From the NCBI RefSeq assembly GCF_002999335.1, contig NW_020312059.1, positions 186,001-250,000 of the forward strand: DNA of 64,000 nt, in the 5' to 3' direction. Source of the DNA: Cyclospora cayetanensis. Taxonomy: Eukaryota > Apicomplexa > Conoidasida > Eucoccidiorida > Eimeriidae. Positions 11,625 to 23,382 of this stretch are shown piece by piece. The notes below the pieces were generated by a model. That model ran no database searches and was not told the DNA's origin. It saw only the letters and a list, made by a program, of their open reading frames with translations. Position 1 is the stretch's first letter, and each line of letters begins with the position of its first letter. A program made the translations under genes and the position numbers.

Positions 11625-13452
11625 CATAGGATCTAGAATCCAAGGCTATAAGGGGATATTCTTAAGCAAGGCGTTGGATGACATCGAAGGATTGCTCCAA
11701 GAGGATGTCTGCCTGGGGGTTTAAATGCCTACAAGGGGACCCCGAACGCTTGCCCCAGCTACAGCAGATAGGATTGTTTATACAGGCTCAAATGCATGTA
11801 CTATCCGCTATTCCCCAGCACCGGTGTCAGTAGCTACTGCTATTACTGCTTCCACCACTGAGCCCGTTAGCGGCCTCGAGTTCTTTCTCCCCCAGTAGGA
11901 CGCCCAGTCTTCTGCTGCAGTAGTGGCGTCTGCTGCTGCTGAGCGTATTTGATCATATTGATGCAGGGAAAGGTAGCTCAGAGACACTTCAGTAGCTTGG
12001 CTTCAAGAAATTAGAGGATAACTATCAGCTTTCTTTTTTATGGCTACACCCTTTGGCTCTCGAGCCTTCGCGTGTTCAGATTCCCCGGCATGGCCCCTAG
12101 TGCTAAACCCCGTAAAGTAACGATAGATTGCTGTTCCCCATAGGCGTTCCTTTCTTCTGAAAGGCAGCAATATATTGGGAAAGCATAAAAGCAACGACAC
12201 CCTGATACTCTATCCTTGGAACAAGTTGCAAAGGTAGCTCTCTGAGTGCCCCAGTTTACGTTTGAATAGAATGTAGATTTGCGCTAAGTGCATATGGGTA
12301 AAATAAATGTATAATCCTGTATATAAGGATCCTTCCCCTCATCAGGCGCAGCTATGGGCAGAGCCCTGCACTCTTCTACGATGTTGTTGTGTTGCTGCAA
12401 ACGCATACATATACGGTATATGCAGGCTGAGCCTCAGTCACAGCAGACAGGCGGGTGCCTCCTCACAGACGCCAGTCTTCCCTTCACACCAACCGCATTA
12501 CTATAAGGACTGGGGAATCACAATCTTCAGTCACGGAAAGAACGGATGCAAGAAAAACGCAGCTTTTTATAGCGCTGTTCTGGTGTAGCCGCTGAACAGA
12601 AAAGCTGAATGCCAACTGTTTGCCTGGCGCAGCAAGTCGGATCCCTACATCCTATTTCGTATTCGCAGTGCAGGCCACAAGTGGTTTGCTATTATGGGCC
12701 TATGTAACGTACGCGGCTCCACGTTTGCAGAACCTCGGGCTGCGCTGTGATACGTAGGAGGAGACATACATTCTATGGAATCGTGGTGTATGTATTGGGA
12801 ATCACCTGTACTTAATTTCGTAGCACTAAATAGGTGTTGGATATACATACGTCGGCTGTGCAGCACTTTGGCTGTTTACAATTACATGGATATATTCCTA
12901 CATGCGTTCAGTACGCATGCATCTATGTACAAAACGAACACGCAAAAGGACAGCGGTGTTATCGCAAAGGTGAGGCCCTGTGGTAGTCTGTGTGTGCAGC
13001 ATGATGGGTCGTAGGCAAAGCCTCCGCACAACCCCTTTTACAGTCTAGCAAGGAGCACCCTCGTAAGCGGCTTCTCATGTGGTCGCCTACCCCATGCACG
13101 AATCGTAGCTATGCGGAGTACTACATTGACTACAATGACTGAGTTAGTTTAGGTCTAAATGACTCGGTCGTATTGTAGTTTGAATTGCAATATCTGCGCA
13201 TAGCTCAGCTGAAATCGATGATTAGTAGGATCAAGTTAGCTATATTGCTCATTAAACTCCGCAGGGAGCCTACAGCAAACTGGTGCTCAAGGTAGCACAA
13301 ACAAGCAGCAAAGAACACACCAAGACGGCACTCGATGCTGTCGCCACACCTGGCGCGATGCCACCTGTTGGAACTGTTGCTGCAGCTGCTTCCCTTGCTA
13401 CAGCAAGTGCGAAGTGTTGTGTGTGGTGAAAGGTGGGTGAGCGCGACCGGTC
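11625..13452. other. Intergenic between convergent kinase and RPN12 genes
   Basis: The two flanking genes point toward each other, so this interval should hold both 3' untranslated regions. The first 300 bases still contain CAG/CTG-rich patches but also in-frame stops. No further exon with a family motif was found, although a short terminal kinase exon cannot be excluded because an AAG/GTGACA sequence overlaps the predicted stop. Confidence 0.45.
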
Positions 13453-15532
13453 TCAGACAATCCTCTCCAACTCGGTAGCGTACCCTGTAAACAGCAGTGG
13501 CAGCAGGCAAATAACTCTTGCTGCAACCTGGGATAAGCAGCTGCTGCTACAACGGCAGTAAAAAAGCAGCAGTGGCGGCAGCACACGACTTTTGCATACT
13601 GCTAACAGACTACGCGTAGGAAAACTAGCATGTCCGTCTAACTGGCTCAGCAGCAGTAGCACGGCAAGCACAGCAGCAAACGCCGGGTCTGACCAATTAG
13701 ATGTGCTGCAACTTGTGTAGAATGGAAGGCACAGTGCTGTGAGGTGTGTTGCTCCTTCAGGAAGACGACGCGATCCCCGCGGATTACCCAGCGAACGCCC
13801 AAGGGCCCACTCCTCTCCAGGGAGACAGCAGAAGCAAAGGAGCCCGAGCCGACTCCTGCTGCAAGCGTACTGATTGATGACTGCATCTGCTGTTGTTGCT
13901 GCAGTAGGCGGGGTGCAGCAGCCGCAGCGTCTGCTGCTGCGACGGCGGCAAACTCCATGGAGGGCGAAGACATCAGATCCTGCGCCTCCCTCTGTCTCCT
14001 CCTTTTGTTTTGCTCCTCACAAAAGGCCCCTAGAGAAGGAGCAGGTAGCTGCAGCACGCGGGCCACGTAAGATATAGAGAGCGAGTCATATGCTGCCTCC
14101 AGGGTAGCAGCAATCAGCAGCCGCACCGTCTTTGTCAGCTGCGTCAGAAAGACCGAAGCCGAACGCGGCAGCTGCTGCTGCTGCTGCAACTGCTGCTGCT
14201 GCATCACAGCTTCATAGTTCCCAGCCATCAAACGCTGTTCCAGCTGCATCACCGTTTGCACGTAGGGGCTACTCCGTGCCTGTAGGGAACAAAAGAATTC
14301 TTGTTCATACTTTAAGCCCTTGATGGACAAAGAAGTAGCTGCCTGGCGTGAAGGTTCCGTATCAAGATATCACCATGGCAAATGCTGAAGAAAGAACTGA
14401 TGGCAAGAGGAAACGGCCGTGAGTACGAGCCCTCATACGGGAAACATACTAACTGCAGTGCATCTACAGTGGCTGGCCTTTAAAGGCCATGATATATGTC
14501 TTCTAGCTGAGGATATAGTGCCAATAAAACTTCCATAAGGGGCCACAGAATCAGTGTAGAACTGCTGTGTATGTACAAACGAAAGAAGCGTACCTCCTCT
14601 GAGAGCCTGTCGTACGCAACATGAAGCTCGGCAATGCAGTCCCCTGAAAGAAAATGAAGCAGCTGAAGACACTGCAGCTCGAGCTGCATGTCTGAGGGAG
14701 GTAACATCTGAAAATTGGCAACAATAGCAAAAGTGTGGCAGACATGCGGCTTTTCTTTTTTGGCATCACCAAAAGAAACCAGTTGATGTTTCATCCAGAC
14801 AAAATGCGCAGTAGGGAGTCGCAGAAGTTATGCATACACAGATTGTAGGCGTTGGCATGAAATTCGTTGCAACAGCTAAGCGCTGGTAAAGACTCGTAAT
14901 AAAACAACCCATACGACAAATGAAGGCCCGTCATACACACACTACAAACATGGACAGCAAATGGCAGTCTTGATTGCACCCAAGCTGCATGTACAACAGC
15001 AGCACCGACTACTCCTACACCTACTACGACTGCATCTGTTTTTATGACATACACACAGTCAGGGAAGGATATCCTCCAGGGAGCAACTACAAGAGGACCA
15101 GCGCATACTAGTTACGTGAAGCATCGATCCCTGCGGATTGAGCCCTGGGTGTAAAGACGGTGCACTCACATGCGCCATGTCTGAGTAGAAGGGAAGAAGC
15201 ATGTTCATATGCCTCTGAAAAGCGTCTGCTGTTTCTACCATCATTTCTTCATACAGCTCTTCATCCTCGGTTTTGAGTTGCTGCTGCCGCTGTTGCTGTT
15301 CCAGTGTATACACGCACAGCATTGCAGCGGTTTCAAATGTGTTGCGTGCCAGAACCATAGCAGCCACATCCTCCCCTTGGGTCGGGGCAGCACCAGCAGC
15401 GACCGTAGAGACTTGAAGTAGTTTTAGCTGTCGCAGCTGCTTGCTGCAACTATCTATGTCTGCAGTCCCATCCTGCAGCTGCTGCCGGATCTGTCGCAGT
15501 GCCTGCTCCTGCTGCTGAGCCGTGGGCGCCAT
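13453..15532 (-). CDS. RPN12: 26S proteasome regulatory subunit RPN12 (PSMD8)
   Basis: Lid subunit of the 19S regulatory particle, needed for assembly of the 26S proteasome; CSN8/PSMD8/EIF3K family. Exons in transcript order: 15532-15170, 14707-14594, 14309-13694, 13484-13453; 374 residues, close to the human 350. Family marks seen: the N-terminal helical repeat segment, then LPPSDMQLELQCLQLLHFLS (human [20 protein letters not shown]), then the SSPYVQTVMQLEQRLMAGNY segment, then the PCI-like winged-helix end with RGDRVVFL. The last exon codes only YATELERIV plus stop and restores the conserved C-terminal tail of the family, which strongly supports that junction. A poly-Gln run and an Ala/Gln/Ser-rich insert interrupt the conserved C-terminal half, as expected for coccidian homopolymer repeats. 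The exon 3 start could be 9 bases upstream. The last intron uses a weak donor, GTCAGA. Confidence 0.9.
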
Positions 15533-16696
15533 CCTGTTGCTGCGGTTGGGGTTGCCGCTGTTGCTCTGGTTGCTGCTGCTGGAGGGGCACGGCGTGTCAG
15601 CGGGGAAGGAACAGTGGCAAAAATGGCCTTACAGGCCAGAGGGATATAGAATAGAGTACAATGACGAAAGGTAAGCAGTGCAACAGACGTAAAATATTCA
15701 TATTCCCACAGGCTTCTGGGTAAACGACGCACGGGCGCCTGCCGCTCCCGTGTCCGTCTGCATGCGACGGCCAAGACGCTTGAAGCTTCGAGTGCCTGAG
15801 TGTTTTCCCCCGATTTTTTGTTTGTGGCTATTGTATAATAACAGAGAGGAAGAGACTGAGGCTTGCCTGCAACGGCCAGCCCAGCCTATGTGTATCTCTG
15901 TCTGTCCAGCTCGCAGACATCGCCAACATGCATTTTGATTTTGAGGGTTGAGAGCTTAAGGTTTAACGCCAACGAAGATACTAGCATGAAAAAATGAGCT
16001 GAGTCAATTATGAAAAGTCAATCAGCTATTTATGTATTCAATAGCAATGTAATTTTGAACTGCCTCAGCTCTCACGAACTGTTCCCCTTAATGCCCTACT
16101 CTGGGAAGACACTGCAAAACAGCTTGGCTTTAAGACGCATCCTTGAGAGGAGAGTTCCTTCACTGAGTAAAACGCGCGACCCTGGGCCTCTGTACAACCC
16201 CGGTTGCAGTCGCTCCGTCTACTGTTGCTCTGGCCGTCAAGAATAGCCTCGTCATTCTAGGACTTAGTAGATATGTGCTGTGTGGATTAGGCCGGGCAGC
16301 TGAACATTTTTAGCTTGCCGCTGCTTCAGGTAAAGTAGCCAAGAAGAACATGGGTGTTGCGGAGGACTGCTGCTGCGAAGAGAGGTTCAGCGCCACTGAA
16401 GTTATTTCAGAGATACTGTCGCTACATTTGCGTCTTGCTTATGCTAGCAAGGCCTCATCCGGATGCTTTTTCCACAGTGTGAAACGTTTCAGGTATTTTT
16501 GGAGGAGCTTGTAAGTACATTCGGCTGCAATGGATGACTGCAGCCTCGATATTCGCAAATTGTCTTTCCTGTTAAACTATATCTTCCCTGTAAGCTAATG
16601 TGGCTTGTGTACAGTGCTGGTTTAAACGCTATTGCTTCGCGTATTCTGAAGGCAACCTTACCTGTTCCGTTGCTCACCTTTGTAACGCTTCGTCAG
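15533..16696. other. Intergenic, upstream of RPN12
   Basis: No gene is supported here. The first 250 bases upstream of the RPN12 start are CTG-rich and probably contain its promoter and leader. A short open frame at 16010-16246 has no recognisable feature. Confidence 0.45.
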
Positions 16697-17480
16697 CGGT
16701 GTCTGTAAGGAGACTTGTAACTCAAGCATCAAAACAACCGTAGCCAAAAGTTATTGAATGCATTTCAGAGGAGCTACCGCCTTTCCCTGAATATGCTCCC
16801 GGGAGTTCTCCGAGACTAGTGGAGAGGGGTCACTACGGTGCGCGTAGCTGCACCCTTTTAAGCACCCCGAGCATTCACAGCTAGTTGCACGTAGCGTCGG
16901 CAGCCCACGCAAGCAGCAATGCTTTTTGTTGCATCGAGCTAACACTACTCTCTCATAAGGGAGATATACGAACAGACAAACCATAGTAGTGCTGATGTAG
17001 TAGAAGGTGTGCAAGTATAGCAGAGTCCCCTTCCGCAATTCCAAGCGTACGCCCACAGTGACCCACACTTGTACATCTGGGCCATCTACAGCATAAAAGC
17101 GGAAGTTCTCACTTCATGGCTCTTCCTCATCAACTGATAAAGGAAAGTAGATGGCATGCGCATTATACAACAATGAACGAGGGACCAAACCAGCAGCACA
17201 CCGGGTGTGATGGCTTGGTATCGTCGGAACGCTAGAAACATGTGAGCCGTGTGATACGAGAACATACAAGACAAATAAAAAGTGTATGAAGGCAGTTAAA
17301 TCCACCCAAGTTTAGCACTGGTCCCCCGCCCCATAGAGCAATCTTTGCATGCAAATACGGCTAGTGGGCTTTCATGGCTGACAAGATGCATGAGGAAGAA
17401 TATGGGAACAACATACCCTGAGAGTACTTGAACGTAGAACTCAGTGGAGAAAACACTGAAAGCATAATGCAGTGCACCTT
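16697..17480 (-). repeat. LTR-like repeat copy E (3' side of gypsy relic)
   Basis: Begins at low coordinates with 'gtctgtaaggagac', matching the terminal block of copies D and F. It continues through 'gcgtagctgcaccctttta' (16843-16861) and 'gagcattcacagctagttgca', and extends rightward to the block near 17220-17260 that matches copies A and B ('tttggtccctcgttcattg' on the minus strand). This is the copy that links the short (350 bp) and long (800 bp) versions of the family. Confidence 0.6.
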
Positions 17481-18079
17481 TTCAAGCAAGACTCATCGAC
17501 AAAGGTTGTCATTCCAGGCAAAGCCCATGCGCTGGAGAAGTTATCAAAGAACACGAAGAATACCGTCCTTGAAAACTAGGGTTGTATGTCAAACCAAGCT
17601 GCACAGTCTCGCACAGGTAGTGAAGTCGGCGAAAGCCCTCCCTTCAACCACCAAAGTTGGAGTTCCCAATCCTATTTCACTACAACTTTCGTCTAATGTA
17701 TCTTCTGACGCTCAATAGTCCTAAAATCGTGTATTCCTACGACTCCCTGCAGTCCCTCTGCTTCCACGCGGGTCCTTTGCCTTCGGAGTAAAATCCGCGG
17801 ATGATTTAGAGGGTGTTGGAATGTCTCTCAGCAGGCAAGTATTTGATATCTCTGTGTTTGAGTCCTAAGAGGACGGAAAGTGGTCCCATGCACCTGGCCG
17901 GACACGTGCTCGTCCGCTAACTTTTAGGAGTAGTTCGTAAAGCTTGTCGATTCACCAAATTCCAGTACCTAGGCACAAAACACCCAGCTGCGGTGTATCA
18001 CCATTCCATGCTTGTATTTCTTGGGCTTTTCGCATATATATTTACATGCACTAATCAGATGCTCTCCGATCACTCTGCT

Positions 18080-20420
18080 GATACGGGCAGCTGCTAATCT
18101 CGGACCATCAGGTCCACTCCGGGGTCAGAGAATGAGTAAACCAGGGACGCGGCAGAGCAAAGGGTAGACGAGTGTACCGTTATATCAGAAAGCAGCTCAG
18201 CATACGGAATTAGATAAAGCAGAACCATTGAGCTTGCGTAAGGGTAGAGTCGCAGTTACAGCAGAAAGGAGCGGTTTGTGCGTTTTGCCTGTCCCTCCAA
18301 CTCATTGTGGTTAGAAGTGCTTATCTTATAGTCAATGTGTACGCTAATTCTCAGGGCCACGACGCACTAACGAACTTTAAATTCCTATCCATGAAGATAG
18401 TCCTGCAGAATCCATGAAGGTTCAAACCTAATTTACGAATAATTTAGCAACTGTCTGAGCTGCGAGATAGCTGGATGAAGGGATGAAACGGGCTTGTTTT
18501 TACAAAGTCTGTTAATCGCGACGTAGATGCTATTCTGCCCCTTCACCTTGAACAATCCACTAAAACATCATATTCTGGTCTGTCCAAGCGATTAAAGGAA
18601 ATGGAGAGCTTCGCAACAGACCCGGTTTGGGATAATAACGGTGCCTCTAATTCCTGACAACCCGGGTATACCAGTGCTTACTCGTCCACAACGACACGCC
18701 TCCCGTGGCACAGGGAAAACTATTATAGCTTTCCTGCTCAATTCTAATTCCCGCCACGACCCGCAAGAACACGGTCTGTGAGTTGCGCGAAACGACCCTG
18801 CGGACTAAAGTCGGAATGTACATTTGGCGAAGTCTCCGCTTGTTTTGAACTACATCATGTCATCCTTACGTAATAGCGCTTCACCATCCTGTCATTATAG
18901 ATTTGGCAATAACAGCGAATCCATAGGTGTCAAAACATAAGGAGCGCGAAATTTCTATAAACGCCATGAAGAACAGCAAACAAGATCGGCCACATTGCGT
19001 CATATTGAATCACTGTGGCTTTCAGCAAGCACGCCAGCAACCACGTTGGTGATGCCCTTCGAATAGTTCCTTGTAAAGTCGTACTTCAGTACGCACCCAG
19101 CGCAGGTCAGCGAACAAAGGTAGGATTATCAAGGTCCTGACAACTCTTCATGCGGTACATTTAGGACTGACGGCCCGCCTGAATAGTCAGATGGCGCTCA
19201 TATGAATAGTGCCAGCATCTTCCACACCCCACCACAATACACAGAGCTCCATTTTCTGCACTGGAAGCTGTTACGAGGATTCGCCGAAGCGATGCACGTA
19301 GCAACGACCTGGGGTTTTGGAGAACCCGAACCCTCTTGGGAGAGAGCAGCTTTTACCGCTCTGCCACCATCATTGGCTGATAGCAAGAAATGGCGCTTAT
19401 AACCTGGCAGTACAAGTACCGGAGGAGGCCTAGGGAGGCCAATAGGCGCCCTTGTTGAGGCAACACGCTCCTCTGTGCATAGAGTGCGTCGTTTGAGTGG
19501 GGGAGTCCATGGCGCTCGATCCGAAAGAATTCAGGTATGAAATCCTGGTAACAAAATGCATGAGCATATGGGTTACCAATGTCCCTACGTATGGGTAAAG
19601 GCCGCGCCTTGTTTGGTGCAATTTTCGGCCGAACCGGCTCAATTCTTGCAGCCCGAAACAAAATATCTGACACGTGCTTGGGTTCAAGGACAAACACTTG
19701 GTGCCTTCCCATCCCATTGCTTTCGCTTTAAGAGCTAAAACACTCGCTGTTGGTGCTGTAGATGCTTTTGAATGTTTCTAGTGCGATCTAGGGAATCGTC
19801 CATGAAAACAGCCATCCAGCACTGTTAAATAAGGATGGTCAAATTTCTTATCGATTTGGCGATGCAGTTTAGCTGGCACGCTAACAGGTTCAAGTGGGTT
19901 GCCATCTAGGTAAATGAGGATTTGTAAGCATACGTGTGAAGCCACATGCGGGGGAGACTATTGACCCAGGTAGTGGGTCGGGAACTTTGCCAGTCGAAGG
20001 CATCGGGATCTGCTTCACATTGATGCTGTACGGGGGTTTCAAGTCAACACAAATTCGTCACCTGACATCCTTTAAGAGCATCAGTACCCGGTTATGATCA
20101 ACGCCAATTGTCCATTCACGTGCTATGCCTTTTAAAACATATCATTCGCCTGCCTTTCTGGTTTGGTCTCATATTGTGTATGCTTTTTATATAGCTTATA
20201 CAGCATGATATTAGCCAGAAAGCAGCTCAGTACAACGCACTGGACGACCAGGACGTGGCCAGTTGTCTGGCAACCTCTCAAAATTTAGCACATCCGTAAA
20301 CTCCGTTATATATACCTGTTTCTGCTGTTCCTCAGCGGAAGGCTGAGTCGTATTTCTATTAGAAAAAGCCAGCTGCAAAGCCACTCAGGCAGGCTGCACT
20401 CTCGAAAACGTTTTACTTAC
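18080..20420 (-). pseudogene. Gypsy pol relic: reverse transcriptase and integrase
   Basis: Read on the minus strand across shifting frames. Near 20420-20300 is a pre-RT segment (TEFTDVL...LPDNWPRPGRPV). Near 20110-20030 is the first RT motif (VLMLLKDVR then ICVDLKPPYSI). Near 19815-19740 is the active-site region VFMDDSL followed by QKHLQHQQRVF. Near 19660-19530 is the connection segment with QDFIPEFF. Integrase marks follow: KPGLLRS near 18600, SIYVAINRLCKNK near 18510, and EGQAKRTNRSF then IPYAELL near 18270-18180. Each matches the expected Ty3/gypsy element position and order. The YxDD box reads FMDD. Many in-frame stops and frameshifts mark it as a pseudogene. Confidence 0.75.
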
Positions 20421-21904
20421 CTTGCTGGTAAGCTGCCTGCATGGAGACTCAGCCTCACCTTGTTCAGGTGCAAACTCTAGCCTGCTCACCGTACACGAAA
20501 TGAACCTTGTCGTGGAGACTAAGAGTCGCTTTTTTCTAGCGCTTCCCACCGTATAAATATTCACGGCGCTCAGCTGAGATAGCATGCGTGCCTTCCATCA
20601 GCTAGCCCATGGCACACATAGGATTACGTCAGGCTGCACGGGACCACTAGAGAAGGCATGGACCATGGTGCTATGACGCAATTCGAATTTCAAGCCACAT
20701 TTAGCTGACGTAGCCTTGCCAAGCTTTGTGTTCTGCCTCCCCTCCACACATATGAGTCATAAGGACTGCGCAAACGAGTGGACCGCCAAATTGCGCTTCT
20801 GCGCCGTCTCGTGAAAAAAAGTTTCACTCCACTCCAGTGCCAAGTGACAATAACAAGATTAGATCATTGTTGCGGGCCTATTTTAGTGCAGGGTTGGCCC
20901 CTGAAGGGTCTCCAGACTCTATTCTCTCGAATCTTCTTCACTGCGCCGCAGCCTGCGTAGGACCTTTCTAGTTCCTAGTAGGTATTCTTTGCTGTTCAAG
21001 AAGCCTGCTTTCGCTGGGCATAGAATACCTTTATTCCAGTTTATAGGATTTTGCATGCGCCTGCCGTTCTGGTTTATGTGCCACATTGCAAGCAGGAGCG
21101 TTGCTAGGGGGTTGCCTTAGGCTGCTTAGGAGACCGGCTTCTTGCTTCTGTTCTCGTTTACCTTAGACTGCAGGCTCCGCTGGTTGCCACGGCTCCGGCG
21201 TCTATATCATTGGTGGAAACCCCAGCGGACGGTTATTTAATTCGTGGGCCTGCGCACCCAGAGACCATCTGACTTAGAACTTTATGTAGACCCGAGATAA
21301 ATCTTTGACAAAGTAGCTGTTGGTCTATATAGTGGCTGATGCCAACCAAAGCTTCATATTTTTTGGTGTATCAATGTGTCAATAGGTTTTCCGGTTTCAG
21401 CTTTTAAAGTTCTCCCACAGCTCGCCGTTGGGCTGGTCTCGGCGTATACCGATGAAGCAAGGTTTTTATGAAGCTTCGAGTTGCATTTATCCCTGCAGGT
21501 AAAGGAGCTCCTGTGCATGAACAAGTCCACCATTGAACTGTTTCGCCTTCCAACGAACACGCCACAGAAAACATTCGTTCTCTTCATCTACGACATACCT
21601 CAATGACGCACAAACACTTTATAAACTGACCGACCATACCTTTCTACCGGCTAATGCCACATCAGCTTGCATGCCGGACTCTGCTGCCCAACCAGCTGTT
21701 GTGGTATCGTGTCCCTTCATCACCAGAGGACCGTTTTGCACGCCTGTTGCCAGAGAAGATATGCTTATTGCTTGAATAGCGTGATTGGAACCATGCAATC
21801 GTTTAAGGGAGCTAGACAAACCACTGCATCCACAGACAGCGGGTGAGCAGGGTACAGCTGCACCAAATCCTGTGGCGCCGTCAAACTGTAAAACTATGTA
21901 TGAG

Positions 21905-22260
21905 CCCTCCACAAGGAGACATCTAAATCAAGACTCAATACAAACTGGATAAAATGTTAGCTAGTGTTTCTTAAGGAGGAGTCGCCTCTTCCGGCATTTG
22001 CTTCTTCAAGTTTTGACAATGAAGGAAAAGAGACCGTTAGGGTGCGCCCAGCTGCACTCGGTAGACAGTCTGACCTTTCACAAGTCTGCACGACGTCTAG
22101 CGCCTACGCACACTACATTGCGCCTTGTATCTACCTAATGCTACTGTGCAATAAATAAGACATATGAAAACGCAAAGTCCAATTGCTTCCAAATTCCGGG
22201 AGCAAAATACCACTGTATTGTGGGAAGTGCGAAAGTGTAGCTTGACACTTTTTAGTGGAG
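21905..22260 (-). repeat. LTR-like repeat copy F (5' side of gypsy relic)
   Basis: Shares with copy D the segment 'ctcc.caaggagacat...actcaatacaaact' (21907-21947; D at about 3618-3658) and the following AC-rich centre, including 'gggtgcgcccagctgcac' at 22040. The right part (22210-22250, minus) matches the 'gctacacttt..cac' block of copies A, B and E. Possible similarity continues toward 22400, but the far end is not resolved. Confidence 0.5.
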
Positions 22261-23382
22261 TACGACATCGGGAGTGGCTTCTTGTGTGCATACTGTGAAT
22301 GTGAACTACACTAATTGATAAATCATGAGAGTACCCCAAATAGACTACAACACATTTACCCAGCATACTCCATGGTGTCAACTGACCGCAGATAATCAGA
22401 TGATCTCGACTTAAAACGCATGTCTTCCTTGTCTTAGTTATCTGCTTATGCGCCCATGCATACTGAGCTTGCGAAAGCAGAAGCAGTGGCGAAAGATATG
22501 CAAGAAAGAGTACGAAATAACATTACAGACATGACAGGGAAGTCGCGAGCGGATGACGGATTGCTAGAATAGAATACGGCGAGCGAGAGCAATGCCACCC
22601 AAAGCCCCCGTTACGGGAATTCGAGATGTCCATGTATTTTGAGGAAATAGATGCCAACATATGCGCTTAAAATTGATTGTTATGTGACGAATAGAATAGA
22701 ACAGAAGAAGCAACAGATGCTGCCGGACCAGAACAGGGTGGCGCTGTGCTGCGCTGTGCCCTGCTCGGCGCTGCGTGTGTAGGCACGTAGGCACAGTCTA
22801 CAGCGAGACGTGGGGAAAGAAGGCAGCTGCTGAGCATCGGGTCTGACCTTTTCTTTCCATTTCCTGCGTAGCAGCGTTTACTACTGTTAGAAACGGACGA
22901 AGGGCTTTAGGAGCAGCGTATTGCTCTCAGGCCCAGCAGGCGCTGCCGTCTTAAACTAGCTCGAGTCAAGCAGAGGTAAGATGTCCCTGTCTTCTTTTTC
23001 TTATTCTTCTACCTACATGATGCTCAGAGGCTGTGTGACAGCTTCAAACTCCCCCAGCAGTCTCCTTCTAGAGTAACCCGGCAATCGGTTGGGCTGCCAT
23101 CGGAAAACAGCAGGGATAACTGCAGCACTTGGTCTGTTCTCTTTTCTTTGAATCAAACTATCTCTAGCAGACGACTTATGCTGCAGAGTTTTATGCACTG
23201 TAACGCGAGGTTTGCCTTGCAGTTTGCCCTGCCCTGTTACTCGACGAAATGATGCGTATTCTGCTCGCTAACACCTGGACGAAGATTAACAGACTGCGTA
23301 GGGGATACATTAGTGGGATTCATGTTACCAGATTGGGTTGAGCGTGCATTGTGGCTGCAGTGTGTTGCGTACGCATCTGCAG
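22261..23382. other. Intergenic, upstream of ATP-citrate lyase
   Basis: No gene is supported here. A minus-strand open frame at 23237-23485 overlaps the ATP-citrate lyase start and is a shadow. The interval presumably carries the ATP-citrate lyase promoter. Two T-rich stretches (22980-23015, 23140-23160) are the only compositional features noted. Confidence 0.4.

Larger units (their letters stand above)
16697..22260 (-). mobile_element. Decayed Ty3/gypsy-type LTR retrotransposon
   Basis: A minus-strand gypsy pol relic (about 17.4-20.4 kb) is flanked by two repeat copies in the same orientation, E (16697-17480) and F (about 21905-22260). The order on the minus strand is repeat F, about 1.5 kb of unrecognised gag/protease space, RT, connection/RNase H space, integrase, repeat E. 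That order and orientation are those of an LTR element about 5.5 kb long. Stops and frameshifts run throughout, so it is not active. No primer-binding site or target-site duplication could be fixed. It is assigned to gypsy by pol order (RT before integrase). A chromovirus assignment is plausible for Eimeria but no chromodomain was recognised. Confidence 0.65.

Noticed and set aside
9682..11627. Many minus-strand open frames of 80-158 codons opposite the kinase tail
   Set aside because: Shadows of CAG/GCA-rich coding sequence; no motif, no splice partners, and the plus-strand frame is the continuous one.
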